Source: Nigrospora sphaerica (Eukaryota > Ascomycota > Sordariomycetes > Amphisphaeriales > Apiosporaceae). Taken from it: a DNA stretch of 64,000 nucleotides. Shown piece by piece: positions 35,097 through 45,823 of the stretch. A program made the position numbers and the translations under genes. The first letter of the stretch is position 1, and the number at the start of each line of letters is the position of its first letter. The stretch spans positions 1,674,001 through 1,738,000 of the forward strand of contig JAGVVL010000001.1 of assembly GCA_018287875.1 (NCBI GenBank), written 5' to 3'. The notes beneath the pieces are model-generated. The model saw only the letters and a program-made list of their open reading frames with translations, made no database searches and had not been told where the DNA came from.

Positions 35097-36001
35097 GCTG
35101 TCGCGGACAGGCGAGACGGCGTGGGTGGATGACGGCGAAGGGATGCCGAGTGAGCGAACGAGAAGACATGCTACTATACGCGTCATGGATCTATCTCATG
35201 CTTCCTACCCTGTGCTGCCTGTTTCCTGGCAACCCAGACTGGCTGACCTTGCGTAGCCGGTGGGATCATCACATATCATGTATACTACACGTCCTTGACG
35301 TCCACGTATGAGGACTTCCTGCATGCGGACTTGACCAGGTGGTCAGGTGTGCGGAGGGTGAAGGTTCAATGGCCTATACATAATATACGTACTGTATGTA
35401 CATATTAAGACACGAGATAGGAGATTGGAATACAGGGCGGCTGCCCCTCCGGACCCCTCCAAGCCCCTCCACCCATGGATCCTAGTACTAACTTGAGGGC
35501 CTTGCATCCAGGCAATCCTAGTCACGAATCAAGACAAACCGAAACGGCTCCTCTCTTTGACTACATATTCGTACGTGGTTGCATACAGACCCGTGAGCGA
35601 AAGTACATGATGTACGAACATGTACCTACACACGTACACGCTACTTGTAGCTGGTTCGGCAGGGTCTGATTAGGGGTCCAATGGTCCAATTGGAAGGAGA
35701 GAATGAGAGAAGGAGCTAGTAAGGGCGGGATGGAGGGGCAGCAGCGAATCCCCGCGTGGCATTCCGACACAATGGGCCTGGCCTGGGCCTGAAAGTATAC
35801 CTACTATCTACCTCTACTACGGATGGAACATACTACATGTACTAATCGACCCAGGGGATTTCGACGCTCTCTCCCGCGTCACCACCACCGCCTTTTGCTC
35901 TTCCCCCTTCTTCACCTTTTAACGACACGTCTGCCGCCTCGACCCTCCCTGCCCACCACTTCCCCTCCCACTCCCACCTACGTCGTCCTCCATATACCAA
36001 C
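35097..36001. promoter_or_regulatory. intergenic with PMM promoter and pyrimidine-rich 5' UTR
   Basis: No gene seen. From about 35880 to the start codon the plus strand is strongly C/T-rich, which is common just upstream of highly expressed filamentous-fungal genes. Several GTAC-containing words (about 35385-35400, 35600-35640) occur. Confidence 0.5.
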
Positions 36002-37052
36002 ATGTCGGGTCAAGATGCCGCGTCCCTGGGGGCCCAGACCGCCCTGGCCTTCCCTCCCCTCGAGGACCGCCCCATCAAGAACACCATCTGCCTCTTCGAT
36101 GTCGACGGCACGCTGACGCCCGCCCGTCTGGTACGTGTGGTCTCTTCTGCGCCGGCAGGGGGCGCTCTCCGGCGACCTGACGGCTGCTGGCTCTGCATCG
36201 GCTGACTAAACCCCTTCCCTCCCCCCCTTTCCAGGCCGCCTCGCCCGAGATGCTTGACATGCTCGCGCGCCTCCGCCAGAAGGTCGCCATCGGCTTCGTC
36301 GGCGGCTCCGACCTGGTCAAGCAGCAGGAGCAGCTGGGCGGTCCCGGCCGGCCCGTGACGTCCATGTTCGACTTCTGCTTCTCCGAGAACGGCCTGACGG
36401 CCTTCAAGCTGGGCGCCGAGCTGCCCTCCAACAGCTTCATCAAGTACATCGGCGAAGACCAGTACAAAGAGCTTGTGCGTTTCGTACTGCACTACATTGC
36501 AGACCTCGACCTCCCCGTCAAGCGCGGCACCTTCATCGAGTTCCGCAACGGCATGGTCAACATCAGCCCCATCGGCCGTAACGCGAGCAACCAGGAGCGC
36601 CAGGACTTTGAGCGGTTTGACAATACGGCCAAGGTCCGCGAGACCATGGTCCAGAAGTGCAAAGAGCGCTTCGGCCACCTGGGCCTGACGTGAGTGCCGC
36701 ACCGGTTCCCCTTGCCACCCCCGACGCGCCGCAAAATACGCATGCGGCCGCCGTGCCCGCTATTCCCCGTGCTAACTACGGCCCCCCACGCGCGCCTCAT
36801 AGCTTCGCCATTGGCGGCCAGATCTCCTTTGACGTCTTCCCCAACGGCTGGGACAAGACGTACTGCCTGCGCCACCTCGAGAGCGAGGCCAAGAAGGGCG
36901 GCGTCAACTACACCACTGTCCACTTCTTCGGCGACAAGACGAACGAGGGCGGCAACGACTACGAGATCTACAGCGATCCCCGCACCGAGGGCCACTCGGT
37001 CAAAAACCCCGAGGACACCATGAGGCTCCTGCGCGAAATCTTCGACGTCTGA
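36002..37052 (+). CDS. SEC53: phosphomannomutase (SEC53/PMM)
   Basis: Cytosolic enzyme converting mannose-6-phosphate to mannose-1-phosphate for GDP-mannose, needed for protein glycosylation, GPI anchors and cell-wall mannan. Exons are 36002-36130, 36235-36689 and 36803-37052. Introns are 104 and 113 bp (donors GTACGT and GTGAGT); the product is 277 aa, the family length. The HAD motif [11 protein letters not shown] gives nucleophile Asp33 and acid/base Asp35. The cap domain holds [33 protein letters not shown] and [17 protein letters not shown] provide the Lys and Mg2+-binding acids. All key residues are present. It lies tandem to the PhoD-like gene. Confidence 0.96.
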
Positions 37053-37499
37053 GCCGCGCCCGAAGGTCTCCGCCGACGTTGGATCCGGTATCTTGAATCG
37101 GGATCTTCCGAAGCCGCAACTAGAACAAAACAGAGCAAGAAGAAAGAAGGAAGAAAAAAAAGGCGTTATAGTTGAGAACCTAGGCAGCCTCAATTGATCT
37201 CAGTGTCATTTTGACCCAACAGCACCGTTTGTCCCTAGTCAAATCGGGTGAAGCGCACACGGTTGAGTCCTGGAGATAAGCGAATGTATTGGGTCAGGAG
37301 CTACATCGTGACTCAGGCAAGGCCCCTTGCGTCAAACTGCTTGCGAAATGATATGAGCGAAGGGGAACACCGCATTGAAACCGGGATCACTCGCTATAGG
37401 GGCGCCTTCCAATCGGCCGAGGAGGAATGAGAGCACCGCCTAGCAAGAAGGAATAGTGGCCGTCCACTGCTCAGTTCTGGCGACCCTGGTCAGCACGGA
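37053..37499. other. short intergenic between PMM and the Ala-rich ORF
   Basis: No independent gene seen. The right part may carry the last few codons of the minus-strand Ala-rich ORF if its proposed terminal intron is real. Confidence 0.4.
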
Positions 37500-38198
37500 T
37501 CACGGGGATGGGAAGACAGGTACGGGGAGACAGGCACGAGGAGACGGGCACGGGGAAGACGCGAGGGAGGGTCCACAACGCACCTTGGAGCTGCGGCCGT
37601 TGCCGTCGCCGCCGCTCCCGAGGCCGGCCGCACTGCTCCGCGTGACAGGCTTGTGGGCGCTGCCGCCTGCCTTATTGTCCTTGGGCTGCTGCGGCTGGGC
37701 GTCGCCGCCGTCGTCGTCGTCGCCTCGAAGAGCCTCCCCAGTTTTCGTCGCCGCCGCCGCCGCCGCCGTCGTCGTCTTGGCGTCGCCGCCGTGAAGGTGG
37801 TCCCAGGCCTCGCCGGCGACGTCGCGGCCCAGCGCGGCAACGTCCTTGTGCGGCGCGCGCGCCCGCTCGGCCGCCGCCGCCGTCCCGAGCTCCCGCCCGT
37901 ACGCCGCCAGCTGTGCCGGGCCCAGGACCGCCGCGCCGCCGCCCTGCTGCACCTCCTTCAGCGTCTTGCCCAGCGCCTGGCCGAGCGTCGTCGTCGTCGG
38001 CGGCGTCTCGTCGCCGTCGCCCGCGTCCTGGGCCCTGGCGCCGCCGCCGACGGCCGGGGCCGAGGCTGCCGTCGTCATAATAGCGGCCGCAGGCGTATGG
38101 GCCAGGGCCGGGGGCGCAACCCCGCCCTCGTCCGTCGTCGCCGCCTTAGCGGCCGAGCCTTTGCCGCCAGGCGAGGCGAACTGCTTAACGAAATCCAT
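37500..38198 (-). CDS. small Ala/Gly-rich protein of unknown function
   Basis: 232 codons beginning MDFVKQFASPGGKGS. The opening and a segment around residues 115-140 (HKDVAALGRDVAGEAWDHLHGG) look like real protein and recall small fungal proteins that start MDF[VI]K. Much of the remainder is Ala/Gly/Thr/Asp repeats from CGT/CGC triplets. The last 27 codons look noncoding. A donor at 37583 (AAG|GTGCGT) and a GCTGACC branch site before CGCCAG at 37477-37479 would replace them with an Asn and stop at 37471-37476, giving 206 aa. I do not recognise a domain. Coding status is likely but not certain. Confidence 0.5.
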   Translation of the reverse strand: MDFVKQFASPGGKGSAAKAATTDEGGVAPPALAHTPAAAIMTTAASAPAVGGGARAQDAGDGDETPPTTTTLGQALGKTLKEVQQGGGAAVLGPAQLAAYGRELGTAAAAERARAPHKDVAALGRDVAGEAWDHLHGGDAKTTTAAAAAATKTGEALRGDDDDGGDAQPQQPKDNKAGGSAHKPVTRSSAAGLGSGGDGNGRSSKVRCGPSLASSPCPSPRACLPVPVFPSP

Positions 38199-38951
38199 GG
38201 TTCCGATAGCGGAGAACAGGTAGGACAGGTGATCACGGGTCCTTTGAGGCGTCCAACGGTAAGTAGCTGGGTAAATGTTGGATTCGGGGGATCCCTTGGA
38301 AAAACAGGACGGAAAACGCTGCCCTCGTCAAGGTCGACCCCCGGAAAAGGGCGCCCGTCAGGGGCATTTTATACGCGAGGCCCGAGCCCGGCATGGACGA
38401 ACGCACGTACATACTCGTGCGCGCTCCGGCCCCGAGGTCGCTCGCCGAGCTACGTGTTCGCGCCCTGCCAAAGGGCTGTCTCGGTCGCGGCTTGGTCGTA
38501 CGGGCCCGGGCAAGCTGAACATACGATGTCTTTGTCCGGGGCCCAGGGGCGTGGCACCCGGGACGTCAGTGAGGTTACCCCGCAGATTCCAGGGCAACGG
38601 ATGCCACGTCCACGAACGCAGCGGCGTGCGATGCCACGTAATGATGCAGTTCGTGTATTGGGTATCGGTAAAGTCATGTACAATGTCCAACGGGGGGATT
38701 ACATATCAGCCCCTGTTGAAGAAGAAGAGAAGAAAATCGCACTACATGTTCGCGACGGCGGCCCATCGGAGCGACAGTGCTGCCGCAGAGACGAAACGGG
38801 GACACCGCATAAGGGGGAGGGGCAAAAACCATGTGGGAAACAACGGTACTGCCATGTGCCAGAAGTAGAACCTCGGTCGCGTGTGCCCTTCGTCCCCCAA
38901 CTCTATTGCATATCCGTCTTCTTGCTCACCGCACGCACCGCACGCTGTCAC
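38199..38951. other. intergenic, Ala-rich ORF promoter and exchanger 3' flank
   Basis: No gene supported. Frames on both strands are short and without protein-like features. Confidence 0.5.
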
Positions 38952-39754
38952 TCAAGCGATGTCCTGCCAGACTCCTGTAATCTCGATTACCAAGTTAAGG
39001 ACGGTGCCAATCGCCCACAGGCCGATGAGGCCGTAGCCGATCCGCCGGCTCATTACCCATTTATTCATGGGGACGGCAATGGCGAGCACCAGGAGGGTGA
39101 TGAGTAGCACCACAGCCGAGACCATGAGGGTACCGGTGACCTGGATCGTGTACGACTTGTACTCAATAGGCCGGTTGGGGTGCTTCCGGTGCTTTTTGTT
39201 AGCCGCATGTATCGTCTGGTAGGCGCCTCCCAGGCCGATGCCCAGGAGGATATTGAGCATCGGGCCACCGAAACAAGCAGATCTGCAAAGTCAGCCGATA
39301 TGCCTCGCCACAAGGTTCGCGAGGACAAAACACTTACAAAGCCATGACGGGATAGCCCAGGCGGGCCACCGTCACGTCGGCCACCAGATCACCGACTGAG
39401 TTGCCCACAGCAAACACGGTCAGGCCGAGGATGGCTTCGGATATGTCCAGGATCACGCCGAGGGCCTTGAGAACACCTACGACCTCGCCAGCGATGGTCG
39501 AGATCCACGCCACGGCGATGACGAAGCCGAGGAAACAGAACATGAAATGGTACTTGGGGCGCCGGTCCGCGCTGGTGCTTGCTAGCAGGATTGCAAGCAG
39601 CACAAGGGAGCACAGCAGTGAGCCTAATGCGCATTCGAGTAAGACTTTGCCTGGATCTGACAGCTCCTCAGCCATATTCACCCACAAGATGAAAACGCTG
39701 AACAGGGGTCCAGTGAAGATCTGTACGACGAAAAGCCAACGGTTCCATGACGTA

Positions 39755-39787
<33 letters not shown>

Positions 39788-42003
39788 CGCATAGCTGGCC
39801 TTTCTTGACCCGTATCTGAAACCGGCTTGGAATGTCGCACGTCCAGGGCCTCGAGGCGAGGTCGTACAGTCTCGACAGACACGGACCTGTGGTCTTCTGC
39901 TGCGGCATCCAATGACACGATTGCCGGGGTTGTGTGGCCTGAAGACCGCCGTGATATTGTGTGGCGTCTGTATCGCTGCCACTCGGTCTCACGCTCAATG
40001 GAGCTATGTGGTTCGTAGGACACCGCAGCTGCCGTGTTGCCGAGGTGGACAGACGAGGATTGCTCCACCAAAGTATCCGTGCAATCTCCATCAGTCGCCT
40101 CGCTTTCTACGACGGGCAGGGTAATGACCAGGAGGAAAATGCTGGGCACTGATATGAGGCTGACCAGCTTGTCCCAGAAGGATTTGCTTCGCCAATCTTG
40201 TAACGTTGGGAAGAGCGTGTTCACCAGGACGTGTGGCGCCGGCAGGATCCGATATGGCCACCAACGTACGGGCTTGGTGGGTGGAGGGTGTAGCATACTG
40301 GTAAATTCGGAACCATTGTTGGCAGCCGGGGATGGGAGTGCCAATAAGGGCGTGTGGCCGGATTCCGCCGACAGGATCATGGGAGATTCGGTATACCGGG
40401 GGAAAGGAGTAGCAGGCGACGATTGCTCACTCAACGACGGGCTCATCGCATACCCCTGCACAGGGATTTGCAAGTGCAACGACTTGGGCGAAGTGGGAGG
40501 TACACTGGGCTCCTCGTTCGCAACATGACCACTACCGTCGATTAGAGGGGGTGCCAGTTTGCCGCCCACGGTCGTCACGGCCGGACTGCGAGCTCGATTC
40601 CGACGCTCGCTGACGCTGCCAGCCGACGGAACTAGATCTTGGTCGAGAGACGTAGGAACGGCTCCTGACGAATGTGAACGCGAACGGTGGGAGCCCGTGG
40701 AGGACTGCGGGGATTGGACGTCCTGCGCGCTGTGGCGAGTACGGAGTATTGCGCCTTCGTCCAGCCCGTCGTATGAATGGCTTCGGTTGGAGATAGGTGC
40801 CATTTTCATCTTGTCCTCATTCGCCAGGACGGAGAGAACGGAACGGAACTCAAGGGCGCCGACAAGACTGGGCCGGATGGGCGTGATGGTGCTGGCACTC
40901 CGTCGTCCCCGAGGACGCATGACGCGCATACTGCTTGTCATTTCGGCGGCGACGTGCTGGCTGCGGTTATCGTCGTCTTCGTCGTCGTCGTCACCGGCGC
41001 CCTCATGGCCATGGCCAGGCGCATTGACGTCGATTCTCGGGCCTCGCTCCAGCGCGCTGACGTCTATATTTGGAGGCGCCGTACCACGTCCCACGGGAAC
41101 GGCATCCTGGTCATCAGGGTCGTCCCTGTACGGCTCCAAGTCGTCGGTGCCCCGATGCGCGGCCGGGGCGTAAAAGTGACTCCAGGACGCCGCCTCACGC
41201 GCTCTCCGGGCCGCCCTCCTTTTTGAATAGGCATGCCAGCTCACAACAACGAAAACGTAAAAGGCGTAGAAGCCGATCATGACGAAGCATTCCCATAGGT
41301 GAATGTGGCCGTCGGAGAGGAAGCCGACGGCAAAGGCGACGGCAACGATGAAGAAGCCGATGTCGCGGACAAACGTCTTCTTGTTCACCTTGAACTCGCG
41401 CACCAGGGCCATAGAGCCGGCCACGACGGCGGTAATGAAACCAGCGGCGCCGATCAGCTCGCCCACGGCCATGCTGCCGCTGTTGGAGCCCATGGCGGCG
41501 AAAGTGCTGAATACGTCGGGCGAGCCATTGCCAAAGGCTAGAAACGTCACGCCCGCGAGACTCTCGCTAAGACCGAGCACGGTCGCTATGGTGCTGAGGT
41601 TGACGCTGAAAAAGTCGCTCGCCGCAATGCCAATGGTGGTAAAAAGTAGCCCCAGCCACGCTAGCATGACGACAAAAGCAAAAGGTTTGACGGTGTCGAC
41701 GGTGCAGTAGTAGAACGAGAGGTACTGGATCAGGCCGGCCTCGTCCTCGCGGCAGTTGCGCTTGACGAACTCGCACTTGTCCAGCGCATGGTGGACCAGC
41801 CCGCAGTCCTGGACCGCCCGCGAGTGCAGCAGCAGTGGTGAGGCGTGGGCGGCGTCCCGGCGAGAAGAGGGCGCCGAGAGGAAAAAGCTACAGACCGCCA
41901 GCGCGCTGACGAAGACAACGGTCGTGTAGAAGGGCCGGGTACTGAGTCTCGACGCCCGGGCAGCGAGCGTCCGCCTCTGCGGGCGAGCAGGAGAGACGAG
42001 CAT
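38952..42003 (-). CDS. Na+/Ca2+-exchanger-family cation antiporter, large loop type
   Basis: Exons are 39338-42003 and 38952-39282. The 55-bp intron (39283-39337, GTAAGT..TGCAG) joins YPVMAL to SACFGGPMLNILLGIG, exactly rebuilding the second alpha repeat; the product is 998 aa. The first alpha repeat is FLAFGNGSPDVFSTFAAMGS (about residues 155-174) and the second starts at about AVGNSVGDLVADVTVARLGY (865). Clusters of membrane helices at each end flank a very long Ser/Pro/Arg-rich cytosolic loop (about 290-780), which includes ten consecutive Asp. An N-terminal hydrophobic segment (about 27-46) may be a signal anchor. It resembles fungal NCKX/YDL206W-type proteins of internal membranes; ion and compartment are inference. 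An upstream in-frame Met at 42162 would add 53 residues. Confidence 0.9.
39755..39784. repeat. (TCG)10 microsatellite coding poly-Asp
   Basis: Ten TCG triplets on the plus strand read as ten GAC/Asp codons in the minus-strand exchanger, in its cytosolic loop just before a membrane segment. Length polymorphism would stay in frame. Confidence 0.95.
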
Positions 42004-43124
42004 GGCGACTAAGAAGACTCGCAGCGGGCGGGCGCCATCGGGAGGGGGAGGGGATAGCGAGGTAGCGAGCGAACAGCAAGCTGGGACTTGGCGCACAGTA
42101 AGAGAGGCAGGCTCAGAGGGCGCGGGCGTCGGTAGTTGAGCGTGCCTGCACGCCAAGTGCAATCATGGAGGGGTCAGCACACGGAGGGCAGAGCTGGGCC
42201 AAAAAAAGATGATGCATGCACGGGAGGAAGAATATGAGCCATGACGAGCGAAGGCGTTGTGTGATAAGAGTCGCGAAGCGTATGCGCCTGCCGTCTGCGC
42301 TCCACAGCGCCCAAGAAACATTCGGTTGGGCTTGGCATTGGCGACCTCCCCCGTCCGCATGGAAGAGCCAGCGATCCAGGCCGGCGCGTTAATGCTTTTA
42401 CCGATCGAACTGCCAAGTCCGGTATGTGTTTCTGACGTCGAGCCGTTTCGTCCTGCATCCTCGGACAGCTGTAGGTCTCAGCAGGGAACCCCAACCGAGC
42501 AGCCCTGCGCCCGAAGACCCAGGCTACGGCCACGGCGCATCCGGATACCCTCCCGGCCGCTGCCACAGATGGGACGCCCAGTTGCCAACGCGGCGCTCCT
42601 CCACTTTACCAGCTCCGGTCGCAGGCACAGCCTGCCAGCAGAGCCTAAATGACGATCCATCCGCGCGAAAGGGGCGTCGTCGAAGTCTCGGCAGTCCTGT
42701 ACACAGTATGTATGTACCGATGACACTAATAGCCCTTACTGGGCGTCTTGGTGAATAGGCTCGTAGGCTATCCGTGGCTGAGTCGGAGCTGCGGCGTCGC
42801 CGCTGAAAGAGCCAAGGCTGCGCCGAGGGGTTACGGGCTCCATCACAACTACGGTGTGCAGCTGCCAAAAAAGTAGCTGACGGCTGGCCCTGGCCGTCGC
42901 GTCACCAGCGGGGAAATCCACGCGCGTGGCCCATCACTGATTGCCTACCTGGGACTAGCGCCCCCATCCCAAACAACCACTCCCCGATACTCTCTTGTTT
43001 ACTTGCTTGCCGGATCTCAGGAACTTTAGGTCTTGGAGGGGCTGCGCCTGCGACGACGGCTTCATCGCTTTTGCAAACGCCCACACCCGCCCTCCCCATC
43101 GATAAGAGATACCCGCCGGCCAGT
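42004..43124. promoter_or_regulatory. divergent promoter region exchanger / BRN1
   Basis: 1.1 kb between divergent starts. Nothing protein-like, and no defined regulatory element recognised. Confidence 0.5.
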
Positions 43125-45823
43125 ATGCCTCGTGTCGCCCGAGCCAGTGTCGGTCCCGGGACCCGGACAGCGCAGACTTCGCCTTTCAAACAACCCGCCG
43201 GCATCAAGTAAGTTATCGTCGTCTGTTGTGAGACAGTGGCCAACGAACACGGCAGAGGAAGAACTGACCGCGGCCTGCGCCTCCACTTCCAGAATCCCTC
43301 TCAACGACGACAAGCAGGAGAAGAAGGGACGCCTGTATTCGCGACAGGCCCGCCACGAACGCGAGAGGAGCGAAATCAGAGCCGCCGCGTCCACGCCGGC
43401 GCGGAATCGCAGACAGGACGACGAGGATGCCGGCGATGCCTCGGACCTGCGGACGCCGCGCCATGGCGCCGGAGGCGACGATGACGTCCTCTACGTGGGG
43501 GGCACCGGCGTCACCCCCATGAAGCGCGTTCCGCTCCTGGCCAACTTCGAGGAATGGATGAAGATGGCGACCGACAACAAGATCAATGCTACCAATTCGT
43601 GGAACTTCGCCCTCATCGACTACTTCCACGACATGTCGCTTCTCAAGGAGGGCGACGGCGTCAACTTTCAGAGGGCCAGCTGCACACTAGACGGCTGCGT
43701 CAAGATCTACACGAGCCGAATCGACAGCGTCGCGACCGAGACAGGCAAGCTACTGAGCGGCCTTGCCGACAGCAATAGCAAGAGGAAAGAGCGGGAGGAC
43801 GCCGAGGGCGAAGAGAGCGAGGACGAAGTCGACGAGGACGGAAACGTCATCCAGAAGAAGAAGCAGAAACGGGTGTGTGTCCCACATATCCGAGATGGCT
43901 CGCGCGAGCTCAATACTGATGTCGGCATAGCAACGGTCTTCCGAAGCGACACTGGTGCCTTCGTTCGCTTCCCTCCAGCTGAAGAAGTTTGAGCTGGAAT
44001 TCTCCGTCGACCCCTTGTTCAAGAAGGCTTCGGCTGATTTCGACGAAGGTGGAGCCAAAGGCCTCCTTCTCAACCACCTGATGATTGACGGGCAAGGTCG
44101 CATCGTTTTTGACAGCAGCGACGATGCTAACGATGCCTCGGCCGACGGTATCAAGCCGCGGAGACGCGAGGACGTCGTGGCTGAGGACGACATGGACGCC
44201 GAGGAAGAACACGAGGCGACAGCTGAGGAAGTGGTGGCGCCGGCGGACGACGACGGAGATGTGGAAATCGACATTGGAGCACTTGGCGCCAGATTCTTCT
44301 CCGACCTCAGTATCCTCGACAACCAGGATGTATGTCCGTCGCTGAAGAACTTCGACATCGGCAACCCCTCTGGGTCTCTGGATCTCCCCTTTCTTCAGGC
44401 CCCCGAAGACTGGCGGGATCGCGAGGCCGAGGACGACGAGCTCGGCGGTGCTGGCAACAAATCCGGCATGTTCATCGACGACGACAACCCGACAGGATTT
44501 GACGACATGACGGCTATGGGCGGGTTTGAAGTCGCCTTTGGCGAAGGCGGAGAGGCGTGGGCCCGCGAAGCGGCGCTGGAGCCTCAAATGCGGCCATTCA
44601 GCGTCTCGATTGAAAACGACAACGATATGGAAGGCGGTGATGGTGTGGACGGAATCGAGGACGAGAATGGAGACTATGCCATCTCGATGAAACACGGTAA
44701 GACGGGCGACAAGATGCACGAGGACATTCTCAGCTACTTTGACCAGGCCCTGCAGAAGAACTGGGCCGGTCCGGAGCACTGGAGGATCCGGAAGATCAAG
44801 GATCTCAACAAGCCGGAAGCGGCCGCGCGACCGCGCAAGGAGAAGGAGCCGTTTGAGATAGATTTTGCCTCGCCCCTGGACGCCAAACTGGGCGAGCAGA
44901 TCTACACAATGGCCTCGAGCAACGCGACCATCTCATTGGCCAAGAAGGATTGGAAGTCCAAGACGCGGAATCTGCTCCCTGATGATAAGCACTTCAACTC
45001 CAAACAGCTCCTCAACCTCTTCCTCAAACCCAAGGCGCGCATGAGCAACCGCCGCCGGTTTGCCAAGACGGCCGCTTTCGGTCATGGAGGACAGCAGGAC
45101 CTTGTCCCTGAGGGCGAGATGGACGAGGCTTTCTGGGCCAACAAGGAGCCTATGAAGGCACCGGGCGATGACACGGCGGTGCCCAAGGGAGATTACGACG
45201 CCAACTTCTTCGATGACGAGATGCCACTACCTGGTGGTGGTCTCCTGGATGATGATGAGGACCTCGAGTTTGCCGACGCGCGGGACCATTTCTCGCCCGG
45301 CGCCGAGGCGCCCATGACGGAGAACGCGGGGCTCATGGGCATGATGGGAGCCGATGGAGCCACTATGGGTGGCTTTGGCACACAGCTGGTAACGCAGACG
45401 CGCAGGCTACGGCCCGAATACGTGCAGTACGCCCGTGTCGCCAAAAAGGTCGACGTGCGGCGGCTCAAGGAGGAGCTGTGGAAGGGCATTGGCTTTGACA
45501 AGCTGGATGTAAGTCGTCCCGGGCTGTCGTGTTCCTGCCTCTAGGTGCTAACTCGCAGAAAGGCCCCTGAGCCAACGCCGTCGGTCGACGCCGCGGCCGA
45601 AGCGGCTCAGCCTTCAGAGCCCACGCTCCGCTTCACTGACGTCATGAACGACCTGCAGTCGGTCTACCCCAAGACAACCATGGACGACATTTCGACTAGT
45701 TTCTGCTTTATTTGCCTCCTGCATTTGGCCAACGAAAAAGGTCTCAAGATCGAGAAGACGCCGGAGCTGATGGAGTTGGAGATCCGGAAGGACCCCACGG
45801 CCGAGATCACCGAGGAGGGCTGA
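43125..45823 (+). CDS. BRN1: condensin complex subunit 2 (Barren/CAP-H, BRN1)
   Basis: Kleisin of condensin I, which bridges the SMC2/SMC4 heads during chromosome compaction. Exons are 43125-43207, 43293-43872, 43931-45508 and 45563-45823. Introns are 85, 58 and 54 bp; the product is 833 aa, the normal size. Splicing gives AGIKIPLNDDKQEK, then KKKQKRQRSSEATLVPSFAS and DKLDAPEPTPSV. Barren-family blocks are clear: FEEWMKMATDNKINATNSWN (N-terminal SMC2-contact region), SLQLKKFELEFSVDPLFKK, DFDEGGAKGLLLNHL, and the C-terminal winged helix with DISTSFCFICLLHLANEKGL. Acidic linkers match the family. The last acceptor (AAAG at 45559-45562) is chosen because the nearer CAG gives an in-frame stop. 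The gene is divergent from the exchanger. Confidence 0.95.

Noticed and set aside
37653..39107. 484-codon plus-strand frame
   Set aside because: Begins as the antisense of the Ala-rich ORF (Arg repeats from CGT/CGC triplets) and runs into the 3' end of the exchanger; no domain.
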